A stretch of DNA of 64,000 nt from NCBI GenBank assembly GCA_036417435.1, contig CM070899.1, positions 66,667,001-66,731,000 on the forward strand. The letters are read 5' to 3'. Within the stretch, counting starts at the first letter, position 1; each line of letters begins with the position of its first letter. Below, piece after piece: positions 47,146 to 60,055 of this stretch. The notes under the pieces were generated by a model. That model was not told where the DNA came from. It made no database searches and saw only the letters and a list, made by a program, of their open reading frames with translations. The position numbers were made by a program, and so were the translations under genes. The DNA comes from Inia geoffrensis. Lineage: Eukaryota; Chordata; Mammalia; Artiodactyla; Iniidae.

Positions 47146-50100
47146 CTACTGAGTTTGAAAATCTAAAATGGTTTAAAGTCTACAAAGAAATAAAACAGAT
47201 AGTTTGAAGGCTGTAGCCTCAGCTTGATTTTTAAAATAGTTGGCTTCATCTTCTCTTAGAAAGGAGACTATTTTTTTCTTTGACACAAAATTATTGTAAT
47301 ATACAACTTGTTTACTTTTATCTAGGAAAAAAAAGGAAGAAGAAAAGAAAAGTTTCTTTATTTCGAGTCATTTGGTAATATTTTATTCAGCTAATAGAGT
47401 GATCCTATACGTCACGTATTATATTAGAAATTAACCACGATGGTCTCACACTTACAGAATGAAAATTTCAGCTATTGTCATCATGCAATAAGCTGCACAA
47501 TCCATTTCAAAATGAAGTTTTAAGTCTTCTGGATAAGAACTTGTTTTAGTTTGATAAAATCTGATTTCCCATTAAAAAGAGTCATTTGAGCTTTTGGAAG
47601 AAACACTAGCAATGTCACAGTTTGGAAGAATCCACATCAATTCAGGAAGACCATGGGGATCCATCAATACAATGGAGGGGAACTGTACTTTTTCTGACAA
47701 TAATTTTGTCGTTTGGGAATATCTTCCTGCTTTTACTAGTTTTTGTCGTTGTTGTTGTTGTTTTTACCCTTTGATGCACTGTCTCTAATCACATGCCTTT
47801 TTCTCTTATTCCTTAGACAAATATTTACTATGCCTCCCCTCTCACCTCCCCATAGTATCTTCTCACACAACTAGCCCAACTTGCTTCACTCTTCTGGAAA
47901 CACCTTCAGTCTCTAGACCCCCACAGGCTCTGACAAAGACTTTCAGGGTTTCTTAGAATCTACACTTGGAAATCTCCATGCTTTTATTTGGCAGAATTCC
48001 TCATACTCACTCCAGGATTTAGCGTTGTCACCTCTACAGTGTTTTCTTCCCCCAAGATCCCAGTTATTTTGTGCGTTGTTGCTTTTGCCATCACTGTTGG
48101 AGGTTCATGGTTTCCTGAAATAACTCATCTTTGAATTGAATTCAAAGTGCATTTCTTTTGTCTAGAAATGAACTCTCTGAAGACATTCATCACACATCCA
48201 TGATTAGCTACATTCTAACTACGTACAAAGAATATTTGGCATTATAAAGGATGAGAGTCTCTCTTCAGCCCTGTGTGCACAACTGAATGGAGTAACAAAG
48301 CCACCTTCTCCTACAGAGTTAGAGCAGGGAGTCATAGGACTAAGGAGCAATGTGTCTCTTTGGAGTAAAGCTGATTAAAGGTCTTCATTTCTTCACTTGA
48401 CAAACATATTTTGGGAGTCTCTTATATGTAAGACATTGTACAAGATACAAATCTGGGTCAGACACGGTGCCTGTCCTTAGGGAACCTAAACCTAGAATTA
48501 CAGAAAATCATGTTACATAATAGGAGGTAAAATATTTATTCAAGGATATGACCAATATTACACTTTGAAAATGTTGTCAAAGAAACAGTAAGTTCGTTAG
48601 AATATTCTTTTTATCAATGGATAAGAAAGTTATAAAAGTATTATATAAATATTTTCCCATTTAAAGTTAAATATACATTAAAAATTTAACAAGAATCTCA
48701 AAGCTATTTCAATATTATACTTAGCAAAGATTACTGTATATGCTAATTTGTACATTAGGATATAAAACTCTGACCATATTGGCAGCCCCAGAAAAACTAG
48801 CCTTAGGCTCCCAAGGTTTACTTATATTTATCTTCATGGGTAATTAACTCAGGACAACTGCAAAAGATAACTGATTTAAGTAAAAAATATTATATCTTTA
48901 AAATGTCATCTTTATTTCTATTGACTTGGTGCTATTTGCAAACCATTAAGACCATTCGCTGTAATGTTTAAGAAATTCAATTTTAAAGCTATGTCCTTAA
49001 TGATATTTGTTAAATGGTAAGCATTTAAACAAAGCAGAAAAATTAACATGAATGCTACTTTCATTATTTCTTCTGCATTTGTGTATAAAGAAAAATGTTT
49101 CCTTCCTCCATGTTAATGATAGATGAGATGTTTATTAAAAACGACGACAATAACGCCTCCACCTAACAAACATAAAGAACAAATATATCACACAATCGCA
49201 TTTGTGGATAGCCTTATCCACCACCACCCTCCTCCTCTTTGCAATGGAAGTAGTTAAAGCGATTAAAAATTCAGCATCTTATGTCATGAGCTAGGGTGGG
49301 AAGGGAGTGTGATTACACTGTGTGGACTGGAGGGGATGATTAGAATTTCGATGTTTCTCCATTACTGTTTCCTTAGCAAATCTCTGCACGATGACACAGG
49401 CATCAAGTCTGTGTTTATATTCTTCAGCTGTATCCTTATTCCCATCTTCCAAATTCCACTACAGCAAATCCTTATGTACTTTCTGGCAGAAACTAAAAAT
49501 TAAAGATGTATAATGTGAAGATACAATCTTAGTTTCTCTTGCCCTGCAGGACTGGCAGTTCCTTCCCAAGTACAATTATGTTGGCAAATGCTGCTATTAA
49601 CTCTATGACTACAATGTGCACTCCAGTTCCTTTGAAATTCTATAAAATAGTTGTCCTTAGATGGTGATAGAAAGGAAGGAATGAAGCAGGAACAACAAGA
49701 ATTACTTTACATACTAATAATAACAATTTAGCTATCAAAACAGAACTGAACAAGTCTGCCTTTATACTGTTCTTTTAAAAATTTAGCCTCCTAGGGTTCT
49801 AATAATCAGGGCCTATGGTTCAGGAATGCACGGTAGCACTCAGCTCAGTGCCTGTATCCTCATTTCAAAGAGAATCATTCAAACCGACATCCACCCTGTC
49901 AAGAGTCTTGACTTTGAGCTGCTAATGTAGAATAAAAATCAATATAAATTTTGATCATTTGATGAATATTTACTTCTTTCTTTAGTGTTTGGGGATTTAG
50001 AATTGAAAAGTGCTGAATCAAGTCATTTTATTTTTTTGTGTTTGTGCCAACACCAATTTACTACCCTCCAGAAAGTTCCTGAACAAGATGTCTCAGGTGG

Positions 50101-50583
50101 CATGCATGTTGGTTTTTCCTGTCAATCATAACAGTATGTCAGTAGGGAACCATAATCATTTCCCTTTCATACTCTTAGTGTTCCAAAAAGGAATATTTTG
50201 ATTACATCCCTGGAAAAGGTAAACTTTCTCATTTAGACACACTATTGTGAGCCTGGGTGTCTGTTGGTTTTGGCATTTGGTTGAGCCTCAATTGATACAA
50301 TCTATTAAAAGTTAAACACTTTATCTTAGGCTCCAAGGATCTTGCACAATAAATAGAGTTTCCAATTGGTTCCTCTACAAGTAATATTCAGTATCACCCC
50401 CAAGACAAAGAGCTTTTATAGAAGCTGTCATCTTTCTCGTGCATTTTCTGAAAAATAACAAGAACACATCGACTAATCGCTCTAATCAGCAGGCCGACTT
50501 CACAATAAAAAAGACTTTACATTTTCATTATAAATAAAAAGAAAATGCACTACAGACAAATAAGTCTAAAAAAACTTGACAAT
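47146..50583. other. Intronic DNA with one L2-like fragment
   Basis: 48390-48495 is L2-like ('ttatatgtaagacattgtac', 'cacggtgcctgtccttaggg'). 47745-47762 is a short TTG repeat. The rest is unassigned. Confidence 0.45.
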
Positions 50584-50598
50584 TAAAATGTGATTCCA

Positions 50599-50803
50599 GG
50601 GACTTCTGTGGCGGCCCAGTGGTTAAGACTTCACCTTCCAAAGCAGGGGGTGCGGGTTCGATCCCTGGTTGGGGAGCTAAGATCCCACATGCCTCACGGC
50701 CGAAAAACCAAAACATAAAACAGAAGCAATACTGTAACAAATTCAATAAGGGCTTTAAAAATGGTCCCCATCAAAAAAATCTTAAAAATAAATAAATAAT
50801 AAA
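50599..50803 (+). mobile_element. tRNA-derived SINE of a different subfamily (AT-rich 3' part)
   Basis: The tRNA-like head ('gggacttctgtggcggccca', 'gcgggttcgatccctggttg', 'gctaagatcccacatgcc') is joined to an unrelated 3' part ('aaaacataaaacagaagcaa', 'gctttaaaaatggtccccat') instead of the CHR body. Flanks 'taaaatgtgattcca' (50584-50598) and 'taaaatgtgactcca' (50804-50818) are a 15-bp duplication with one difference. The B-box 'gggttcgatccc' is perfect. Confidence 0.88.
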
Positions 50804-50818
50804 TAAAATGTGACTCCA

Positions 50819-51774
50819 ATGTAAGTCTAGTTATATGAGTAGAGTAGCATGTCACCATTTTTATTATGATACCTTGATATATGTAACAAAAGCTTACTAT
50901 TCTTGCAGAATGTTTCCATAGTGATTTTTAAAAGAATAGTTTTTCCTAATTTGAAAAAGACTAACTGCAAACACCAAAAAGGTAAGCTATTCTCATTTTT
51001 AAAAAAATCTCACATGTGACATAGCGGCAGAAGATTCAATATTAAGGAGACAATTTTGGTGGTGCCTTATAAATTAAATAAAAATGGCAGCAGCTGCTTT
51101 TCCCGAGGATGATCTAGCCCTGGACAATCACTAGATATTATGTAGACAGATGTTTTAAATAAAATAAGTATTTAGATTGCTAGATACCTTGCTAGATATG
51201 AAGGCAATTATAGGATGTCTTTGTTAAATTACATTTTTCATTTTTGTGAGGGAAAAAAAGAATTGTCCTGGAAACAGTACCAACAGGAAATGATCCTATA
51301 TCTAAAACAGCTGGAGACTGTAACTAATATAAATTTACTTGAAAATAAAAATGCTGTGTGCCTCTGGAGACATGCAGTAACATGCCATAAAAACAGATGA
51401 GAATATAAAAGTATTTAAAAGGAGAGAAAACACATTTTATCTAGATATTATACTGAGATGTGATTCACTGATAAATGAGAAATATTTGAAGATGACGAAA
51501 GGAAAGAAAATCAGAGGTCATTTAAAAGCTTAGATATTTTATTTAAAACCATATTTGTAGGAAATATAAAAATGATTTTTTACGGAAAATGCTTTGCTAT
51601 TCAATATATTGGTTATTAATTAATTTACTAAAGTCATAATAAAAATGTAAAGGCAGATAATAGTGTTTAATTAGGAAATTCTAATGAAAGCAGAGGATGC
51701 TTACCATGAGTAAGGCAAGGACCCCAAATGCTGAATATAAGAACACTGGAGTAAATCTCAAAGCCATATGTAAG
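50819..51774. other. Intronic DNA, nothing recognised
   Basis: AT-rich unique sequence up to the L1 insertion site. Confidence 0.5.
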
Positions 51775-51786
51775 AGCCTCCATAAA

Positions 51787-53766
51787 GGGAAGGGAAGAAG
51801 ATGGCGGAAGAGTAAGACATGGAGATCACCTTCCTCCCCACAGATACATCAGAAATACATCTACACGTGGAACAACTCCTACAGAACACCTACTGAAAGC
51901 TGGCAGAAGACCTCAGACCTCCCAAAAGGCAAGAAGCTCCCCATGTACCTGGGAAGGGCAAAAGAAAAAAGAAAAAACAGAGACAAAAGGATAGGGACGG
52001 GACCTGCACCAGTGGGAGGGAGCTGTGAAGGAGGAAAGGTTTCCACACACTAGGAAGTCCCTTCACTGGAAGAGACAGGGGGTGGCTGGTGGGGGGAAGC
52101 TTCGGAGCCGTGGAGGAGAGCGGAGCCACAGGGGTGCGGAGGGCAAAGCGGAGAGATTCCCGCACAGAGGATTAGTGCCGACCAGCACTCACCAGCCCGA
52201 GAGGCTTGTCTGCTCACCCGCCGGGGTGGGCGGGGCCTGGGAGCTGAGGCACGGGCTTCGGTCTGATCGCAGGGAGGGGGCTGGTGTTGGCTGCATGAAC
52301 ACGTCCTGAAGGGGTCTACTGCACCATGGCTAGCCGGGAGGGAGTCTGGGAAAAAGTCAGGACCTGCTAAAGAGGCAAGGGACTTCTTCTTCCCTCTTTG
52401 TTTCCTGGTGCACGAGGAGAGGGGATTAAGAGCACTGCTTAAAGGAGGTCCAGAGGCGGGTGCAAGCCGCGGCTATCAGCGTGGACCCCAGAGACGGGCA
52501 TGAGACACTAAGGCTGCTACTGCAGCCACCAAAAAGCCTGTGTGCGAGTACAGGTCACTATCCACACCTCTCCTCCTGGGAGCCTGTGCAGCCCACCACT
52601 GCCAGGGTCCCGGGATCCAGGGACAACTTCCCCGGGAGAACGCACGGGGCGCATCAGGCTGGTGCAACGTCACGCCGGCCTCTGCCGCCGCAGGCTCGCC
52701 CCGCACACCGTGCCCCTCCCGCCCCTGTGGCCTGAGTGAGCCACAGCCCCCGAATCAGCTGCTCCTTTAAGCCCATCCTGTTTGAGTGAAGAACAGACAC
52801 TCTCCGGCGACCTACACGCAGAGGCGGGTGCAAATACAAAGCTGAACCCTGGGAGCTGTGCGATCAAAGAAGAGAAAGGGAAATTTCTCCCAGCAGCCTC
52901 AGAAGCAGCGGATTAAAGCTCCACAATCAACTCGATGTACCCTGCAACTGTGGAATACCTGAAGAGACAACCGATCATCCCAAATTGCGGAGGTGGACTT
53001 TGGGAGCAAGATATATTATTTTCCCCCCTTTTCCTCTTTTTGTGAGTATGTATGTGTATGCTTCTGTGTGAGATTTTGTCTGTATAGCTTTGCTTTCACC
53101 ATTTGTCCTAGGGTTCTGTCTGTCTGTTTTCTTTCTCTTTATTTTTAAAAAATTTTCTTCTTAATAATTATTTTTTATTTTAATAACTTTATTTTATTTT
53201 ATCTTATTTTCATTTTATTTTATCCTCTTTTTTTCTTTCTTTCTATTTTTTCTCCCTTTTATTCCAAGCCCTGTGGATGAAAGGCTCTTGGTGCTCCAGC
53301 CAGGAGTCAGTGCTGTGCCTCTGAGGTGGGAGAGCCAACTTCAGGACACTGGTCCACAAGAGACCTCCCAGCTCCACGTAATACCAAATGGCGAAAATCT
53401 CGCAGAGAGCTCCATCTCAACACCAACACCTAGCTTCACTCAACGACCAGCAAGCTACAGTGCTGGACAACCAATGCCAAACAACTAGCAAGACAGGAAC
53501 ACAGCTCCATCCATTAGCAGAGAGGCTGCCTAAAATCACAATAAGGCCACAGATACCCCAAAACACACCACCAAACGTGGACCTGCCCACCAGAAAGACA
53601 AGATACAGCCTCATCCACCAGAACACAGGCACTAGTCCCCTCCAACAGGAAGCCTACACAACCCCCTGAACCAACCTTAGCCAGTGGGGACAGACACCAA
53701 AAACAACGGGAACTAGGAACCTGAAGCCTGTGAAAAGGAGACCGCAAACACAGTAAGATAAGCAAA
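51787..53766 (+). promoter_or_regulatory. L1 5' UTR / internal promoter
   Basis: About 2 kb. The first bases contain 'aagatggcgg' (51798-51807), a YY1-type site as expected at an L1 start. 52050-52900 is GC-rich with many CpGs. 53010-53260 is T-rich. Open frames here on either strand are not conserved and are not called as genes. Confidence 0.8.
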
Positions 53767-54648
53767 ATGAGAAGACAGAAAAACACACAGCAGATGAAGG
53801 AGCAAGGTAAAAACACACCAGACCTAACAAATGAAGAGGAAATAGGCAGTCTACCTAAAAAAGAATTGAGAACAATGATAGTAAAGATGATCCACAATCT
53901 TGGAAATAGAATAGAGAAAATGCAAGAAACATTTAACAAGGACCTAGAAGAACTAAAGAGGAAACCAGCAATGATGAACAACTCAATAAATGAAATTAAA
54001 AATACTCTAGAAGGGATCAATAGCAGAATAACTGAGGCAGAAGAACGGATAAGTGACCTGGAAGATAAAATAGTGGAAATAACTACTGCAGAGCAGAATA
54101 AAGAAAAAAGAATGAAAAGAACTGAGGACAGTCTCAGAAACCTCTGGGACAACATTAAACACACCAACATTCGAATTATAGGGGTCCCAGAAGAAGAAGA
54201 GAAAAAGAAAGGGACAGAAAATATTTGAAGAGATTATAGTTGAAAACTTCCCTAATATGGGAAAGGAAATAGTTAATCAAGTCCAGGAAGCACAGAGAGT
54301 CCCATACAGGATAAAGCCAAGGAGAAATACCAAGACACATATTAATCAAACTATCAAAAATTAAATATAAAGAAAACATATTAAAAGCAGCAAGGGAAAA
54401 ATAACACACAAGGGAATCCCCATAAGGTTAACAGTTGATGCTTCAGCAGAAACTCTGCAAGCCAGAGGGACTGGCAGGACATATTTAAAGTGATGAAGGA
54501 GAAAAACCTACAACCAAGATTACTCTACCCACCAAGGATCTCATTCAGACTTGATGGAGAAATTAAAACCTTTACAAACAAGCAAAAACTGAGAGAGTTC
54601 AGCACCACCAAACCAGCTTTACAACAAATGCTACAGGAACTTCTCTAG
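53767..54648 (+). pseudogene. L1 ORF1 (RNA-binding chaperone protein), disrupted
   Basis: The frame opens MRRQKNTQQMKEQGKN and runs 153 codons to a stop at 54226. It shows the charged N-terminus and the heptad-rich coiled-coil region (NLGNRIEKMQ..., RISDLEDKIVEI) used for trimerisation, then the start of the RNA-binding domain (NIRIIGVPEEEEKK). Near 54215 bases are lost from an A-rich stretch, shifting the frame. Homologous sequence continues to 54648 (TAG), with further small losses near 54330 and 54400. The expected end is in frame with the start, so net indels cancel in length but not in coding. Normal length is about 294 codons. Confidence 0.85.
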
Positions 54649-54684
54649 GCAAGAAACACAAGTGAAGAAAAACACCTACAATAA

Positions 54685-57660
54685 CTAACTGAAACATTTA
54701 AGAAAATAGGAATAGGAACATACATATCGATAATTACCTTAAATGTAAATGGATTAAATGCTCCCACCAAAAGACATAGACTGGCTGAATGGATACAAAA
54801 ACAAGACTCATATATATGCTGTCTACAAGAGACCCACTTCAGACCTAGGGACACACAGAGACTGAAAGTGAGGCGACGGAAAAAGATATTCCATGCAAAT
54901 GGAAATCAAAAGAAAGGTGGAATAGCAATTCTCATATCAGACAAAACTGACTTTAAAATAAAGACTATTACAAGAGACAAAGAAGGACACTACATAATGA
55001 TCAAGGGATCGATCCAAGAAGATATAACAATTGTAATTATTCATGCACCCAAAAGAGGAGCACCTCAATACATAAGGCAAATACTAAGAGCCATAAAAGG
55101 GGAATTCGACAGTAACACAATCATAGTAGGGGACTTTAACACCCCACTTTCACCAATGGACAGATCATCCAAAATGAAAATAAATAAGGAAACACAAGCT
55201 TTAAATGATACATTAAGGAAGATGGACTTAATTGATATTTATAGGACATTACAGCACCCCAAAACAACAGAATACACATTTTTCTCAAGTGCTCATGGAA
55301 CATTCTCCAGGTTAGATCATATCTTGGGTCACAAATCAAGCCTTGGTAAATTTAAGAAAATTGAACTCGCATCAAGTATCTTTTCCGACCACAACGCTAG
55401 GAGACTAGATATCAATTACAGGAAAAGATCTGTAAAAAATACAAACACATGGAGGCTAAACAATACACTACTTAATAACCAAGTGATCACTGAAGAAATC
55501 AAAGAGGAAATCAAAAAATACCTAGAAACAAATGACAATGGAGACACGACGACCCAAAACCTATGGGATGCAGCAAAAGCAGTTCTAAGACGGAAGTTTA
55601 TAGCAATACAATCCTTCCTCAAGAGACAGGAAACATCTCAAATAAACAACCTAACCTTGCACCTAAAGCAACTAGAGAAAGAATAACAAAAAAACCCCAA
55701 AGTTAGCAGAAGGAAAGAAATCATAAAGATCAGATCAGAAAGAAATGAAAAAGAAATGAAGGGAAAGATAGCAAAGATCAATAAAACTAAAAGCTAGTTC
55801 TTTGGGAAGATAAACAAAATTGATAAACCATTAGCCAGACTCATCAAGAAAAAAAGGGAGAAGACTCAAATCAATAGAATTAGAAATGAAAAAGGGGAAG
55901 TAACAACTGACACTGCAGAAATACAAACGATCATGAGAGATTACTACAGGCAACTCTATGCCAATAAAATGGACAACCTGGAAGAAACGGACAAATTCTT
56001 AGAAATGCAGAACCTGCTGAGACTGAACCAGGAAGGTACAGAAAATATAGACAGACCAATCAGAAGCACTGAAATTGAAACTGTGATTAAAAATCTTCCA
56101 ACAAACAAAAGCCCAGGACCAGATGGCTTCACAGGAGAATTCTATCAAACATTTAGAGAAGAGCTAACACCTATCCTTCTCAAACTCTTCCAAAATATAG
56201 CAGAGGGAGGAACACTCCTCAACTCATTGTACAAGGCCACCATCACCCTGATACCAAAACCAGACAAAGATGTCACAAAGAAAGAAAACTACAGACCAAT
56301 ATCACTGATGAACATAGATGCAAAAATGCTCCACAAAATACTAGCAAACAGAATCCAACAGCACATTAAAAGGATCATACACCATGATCAAGTGGGGTTT
56401 ATTCCAGGAATGCAAGGATTCTTCAATATATGCAAATCAATCAACGTGATACACCATATTAACAAATTGAAAGAGAAAAACCATACGATCATCTCAAGAG
56501 ATGCAGAGAAAGCTTTTGACAAAATTCAACACCCACTTATGATAAAAGCCCTGCAGAAAGTAGGCATAGAGGGAACTTTCCTCAACATAATAAAGACCAT
56601 ATATGACAAACCCACAGCCAACATCGTCCTCAATGGTGAAAAACTGAAACCATTTCCACTAAGATCAGGAACAAGACAAGGTTGCCCACTCACACCTCTA
56701 TTATTCAGCATAGTTTTGGAAGTTTTAGCTACAGTAATCAGAGAAGAAAAGGAAATAAAAGGAATCCAAATCGGAAAAGCAGAAGTAAAGCTGTCACTGT
56801 TTGCAGATGACATGATACTATACATAGAGAATCCTAAAGATGCTACCAGAAAACTACTAGAGTTAATCAATGAATTTGGTAAAGTAGCAGGATACAACAT
56901 TAATGCACAGAAATCTCTTGCATTCCTATACACTAAGGATGAAAAGTCGGAAAGTGAAATTAAGAAAACACTCCCGTTTACCATTGCAACAAAAAGAATA
57001 AAATATCTAGGAATAAACCTACCTAAGGGGGCAAAAGACATGTATGCAGAAAATTATAAGACACTGATGAAAGAAATTAAAGATGATACAAATTCATGGA
57101 GAGATATACCATGCTCCTGGATTATAAAAATCAATATTATGAAAATGACTATACTACCCGAAGCAATCTACAGGTTCAACATAATCCCTATCAAACTACC
57201 AATGGTATTTTTCACAGAACTAGAATAAAAAATTTCACAATTTGTATGGAAACACAAAAGACCCCGAATAGCCAAAGCAATCTTGAGAACGAAAAATGGA
57301 GCTGGGGGAGTCAGGGTCTCTGACTTCAGATTATACTACAAAGCTACAGTAATCATGACAGTATGGTACTGGCACAAAAACAGAAAGATAGATCAATGGA
57401 ACAGGATAGAAAGCCCAGAGGTAAACCCACGCACATATGGTCACCTTACCTTTGATAAAGGAGGCAAGAATATACAGTGGAGAAAAGACAGCCTCTTCAA
57501 TAAGTGGTGCTGGGAAAACTGGACAGGTACATGTAAAGGTATGAAATTTGAATACTCCCTAACACCATACACAAAAATAAATTCAAAATGGATTAAAGAC
57601 CTAAATGTAAGGCCAGACACTATCAAACTCTTAGAGAAAAACGTAGGCAGAACACTCTGA
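54685..57660 (+). pseudogene. L1 ORF2, endonuclease and reverse transcriptase part, with nonsense codons
   Basis: One reading frame spans this interval, broken by stops at 55684-55686 (TAA), 55795-55797 (TAG) and 57226-57228 (TAA). No start ATG is found at the usual place near 54709. The apurinic endonuclease domain is visible: LNVNGLN near 54735, LQETHF at 54823, VGDFNT near 55126 and SDH at 55384. The reverse transcriptase domain has [29 protein letters not shown] and the catalytic FADD at 56800-56811. Ends at TGA 57658, where two bases are missing relative to the family. In an active element the product nicks DNA and copies L1 and SINE RNA. Confidence 0.9.
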
Positions 57661-58519
57661 CATAAATCACAGTAAGATCCTTTTTTCCCACTTCCTAGAG
57701 AAATGGAAATAAAAACAAAAATAAACAAATGGGACCTAATGAAACTTCAAAGCTTTTGCACAGCAAAGGAAACCATAAACAAGACCAAAAGACAACTCTC
57801 AGAATGGGAGAATATATTTGCAAATGAAGCAACTGACAAAGGATTAATCTCCAAAATTTACAAGCAGCTCATGCAGCTCAATAACAAAAACAAATAACCC
57901 AATCCAAAAATGGGCAGAAGACCTAAATAGACATTTCTCCAAAGAAGATAGACAGACTGCCAACAAACACATGAAAGAATGCTCAACAACGTTAATCATT
58001 AGAGAAATGCAAATCAAAACTACAATGAGATATCATCTCACACCAGTCAGAATGACCATCATCAAAAAATCGAGAAACAATAAATGCTGGAGAGGGTGTG
58101 GAGAAAAGGGAACACTCCTGCACTGTTGGTGGGAATGTAAATTGATACTGCCACTATGGAGAACAGTATGGAGGTTCCTTAAAAAACTAAAAATAGAACT
58201 ACTATACGACCCAGCAATCCCACTACTGGGCATATACCCTGAGAAAACCATAATTCAAAAAGAGTCATGTACCTCAATGTTCATTGCAGCTCTATTTATG
58301 ATAGCCCGGACATGGAAGCAACCTAAGTGTCCATCATTGGATGAATGGATAAAGAAGATGTGGCACATATATACAATGGGATATTACTCAGCCATGAAAA
58401 GAAACGAAATTGAGTTATTTGTAGTGAGGTGGATGGACCTAGAGTCTGTCATACAGAGTGAAGTAAGTCCGAAAGAGAAAAAGAAATACTGTATGCTAAC
58501 ACATATCTATGGAATCTAA
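57661..58519 (+). pseudogene. L1 ORF2, C-terminal part with cysteine knuckle
   Basis: After the break at 57658 the frame returns near 57690, then has a stop at 57895 and shifts again near 57900. 57971-58519 is an open stretch. It contains the conserved C-terminal CX3CX7HX4C motif (CWRGC...HCWWEC, 58085-58138) and ends at TAA 58517. With the upstream piece this makes one broken ORF2. Confidence 0.88.
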
Positions 58520-58897
58520 GAAAAAAAAAAAGGTCATGAAGAACCTAGGGGTAAGATGGGAATAAAGACCCAGACCTACTAGAGAATGGACTTGAGGACA
58601 TGGGGAGGGCGGAGGGTAAGCTGTGACAAAGTGAGAGAGTGGCATGGACATATATACACTATCAAACGTAAAATAGATAGCTAGTGGGAAGCAGCCGCAT
58701 AGCACAGGGAGATCAGCTCGGTGCTTTGTGACCACCTAGAGGGGTGGGATGGAGAGGGTGGGAGGGAGGGAGACACAAGAGGGAAGAGATATGGGAACAT
58801 ATGTATATGTATAACTGATTCACTTTGTTATAAAGCAGAAAGTAACACACCATTGTAAAGCAATTATATTCCAATAAAGATGTTTTTAAAAAAAAAA
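58520..58897 (+). other. L1 3' UTR with G-rich polypurine tract
   Basis: Contains 'acatggggagggcggagggt' near 58599 and a purine tract at 58740-58790 with repeated GGG/GGAGGG runs. It ends with 'ccaataaaga' and the A-tail. G-rich polypurine tracts are a conserved feature of mammalian L1 3' UTRs. Confidence 0.85.
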
Positions 58898-58909
58898 AGC
58901 CTCCATAAA

Positions 58910-59557
58910 AAAACTCTCACTACTTTTGTCCATGATCCCCACCCCTACTCTTGTTAGCTATTGAATTAGAAAGATATCTGATGTACTAGTACATATCAAA
59001 TATTCACAGGCATTAACATTCACATAATACCCATCTCTAAGTTCATGAATTTCAATATTCTTCACTTAAAGATTGAAATACATTGATCTACAAGATAATT
59101 TTAAGAAAGGCTAAGGGAAGGAAATTTTCATAGCAGCGGTGTGGAGAGCCTGCAAAAGACCCCCAAGTCTTGAGTGTACACCTCCTTCATCTCTACCTAA
59201 GACTCATCCTGGCCTTACTCCCAGGGGTCTGGGTATCAGGCAGGAGGAAATCACGTGAAGCTGGGTTTCCTTTGGGGCCCCAATTTGCACAGCCAGAAAA
59301 GACCTCAGAGCCTCAGAAATTAGCTTATCTTGTCAACAGGGAAGGAGACCCAACAGGAAGAAAGTAGTATGAGGAGAATAAAGGCAAATGGAAGAGCAAG
59401 GGAAAAAAGCAAGTGCGTATGATGAGTGTCAACAATGGTTATTACAAACCCCAAATGGAATGTTCTTAAATAAAATCTTAAACAAAATTCTTTCGTAGGC
59501 TGAAGTAATATGCTTAAAAATGAAACTCTAGAACCCAAATTAAACTCAAAACGTATT
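58910..59557. other. Intronic DNA, nothing recognised
   Basis: Unique sequence between the L1 and the MaLR LTR. Confidence 0.5.
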
Positions 59558-59905
59558 TGTTATAGGCTAAAGTATTTGTGTCCCCCCCCAAATTCATATG
59601 TTGAAACCTAACCCTCAATGTGCTGGTGTTAGGAGGTGGGGCCTTTGGTAGGTGATTAAGTCATGAGGGTGGAGTCCTCATGAATTAGATTAGTGTCCTT
59701 ATAAAAGAAACCCCAGAGAGCTCTCTCGCCCTTCTGACATGTGAGCCACAGTGAACTAGGAAGTGGGCCCTCACCAGACCCTGAGTCTGCCAGCACGCTG
59801 ATCTTGGCCTTTCCAGCCTCCAAAACTGTGAGAAATAAATTTCTGATGTTTAGAAGCCACCCAGTCTATGGCATTCTGTTACAGAAGTCCAAACAGACTA
59901 AGACA
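59558..59905 (+). mobile_element. Second MaLR-type solo LTR (MLT1-like)
   Basis: Starts TG and ends CA. 'attcatatgttgaaacctaa', 'gtgctggtgttaggaggtgg', 'catgagggtggagtcctcat', 'gtccttataaaagaaacccc' and 'ataaatttctgatgtttaga' are typical. Flanking pentamers ('gtatt' and 'atatc') only partly agree, so it is older or eroded. Confidence 0.75.
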
Positions 59906-60006
59906 ATATCCAATAATTCTTCCCTCCTTTCTACAAGTTCACCAAGTATTAAAAAGAGCTACTGGGGCTATTTTCTGGTAAATCTGTGACAGAGCCACAC
60001 ACTCAC

Positions 60007-60012
60007 ATGCGC

Positions 60013-60050
<38 letters not shown>
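60007..60050 (+). repeat. (CA)n microsatellite
   Basis: 'gcgcacacgcac' followed by about 17 AC units. Confidence 0.96.

Positions 60051-60055
<5 letters not shown>

Larger units (their letters stand above)
51787..58897 (+). mobile_element. Full-length L1 retrotransposon (about 7.1 kb), inactivated
   Basis: This is a complete non-LTR element: 5' UTR, ORF1, ORF2, 3' UTR and A-tail. It starts 'gggaagggaagaagatggcg' and ends in an A-run after the signal AATAAA at 58873. The 12-bp flank 'agcctccataaa' is identical at 51775-51786 and 58898-58909, proving one insertion with no later end loss. Both reading frames carry stops or shifts, so it cannot move by itself. Its layout and 3' UTR match cetartiodactyl L1s, and the 3' tails at 7088, 41325 and 63423 are related copies. 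It lies antisense to AKAP6. Confidence 0.95.

Noticed and set aside
50599..50700. tRNA-like sequence with a perfect B-box
   Set aside because: It is the head of a SINE with target duplications and lacks a tRNA cloverleaf with an anticodon arm, so it is not called as a tRNA gene. The same applies to the CHR copies.
52460..52867. GC-rich overlapping frames in the L1 5' UTR on both strands
   Set aside because: They are explained by the CpG-rich L1 promoter region. I see no conserved protein.
55933..57228. 431-codon reverse-transcriptase frame as an active gene
   Set aside because: It is an internal part of a broken L1 ORF2. Stops upstream (55684, 55795) separate it from the endonuclease, and frame breaks downstream separate it from the C-terminus.
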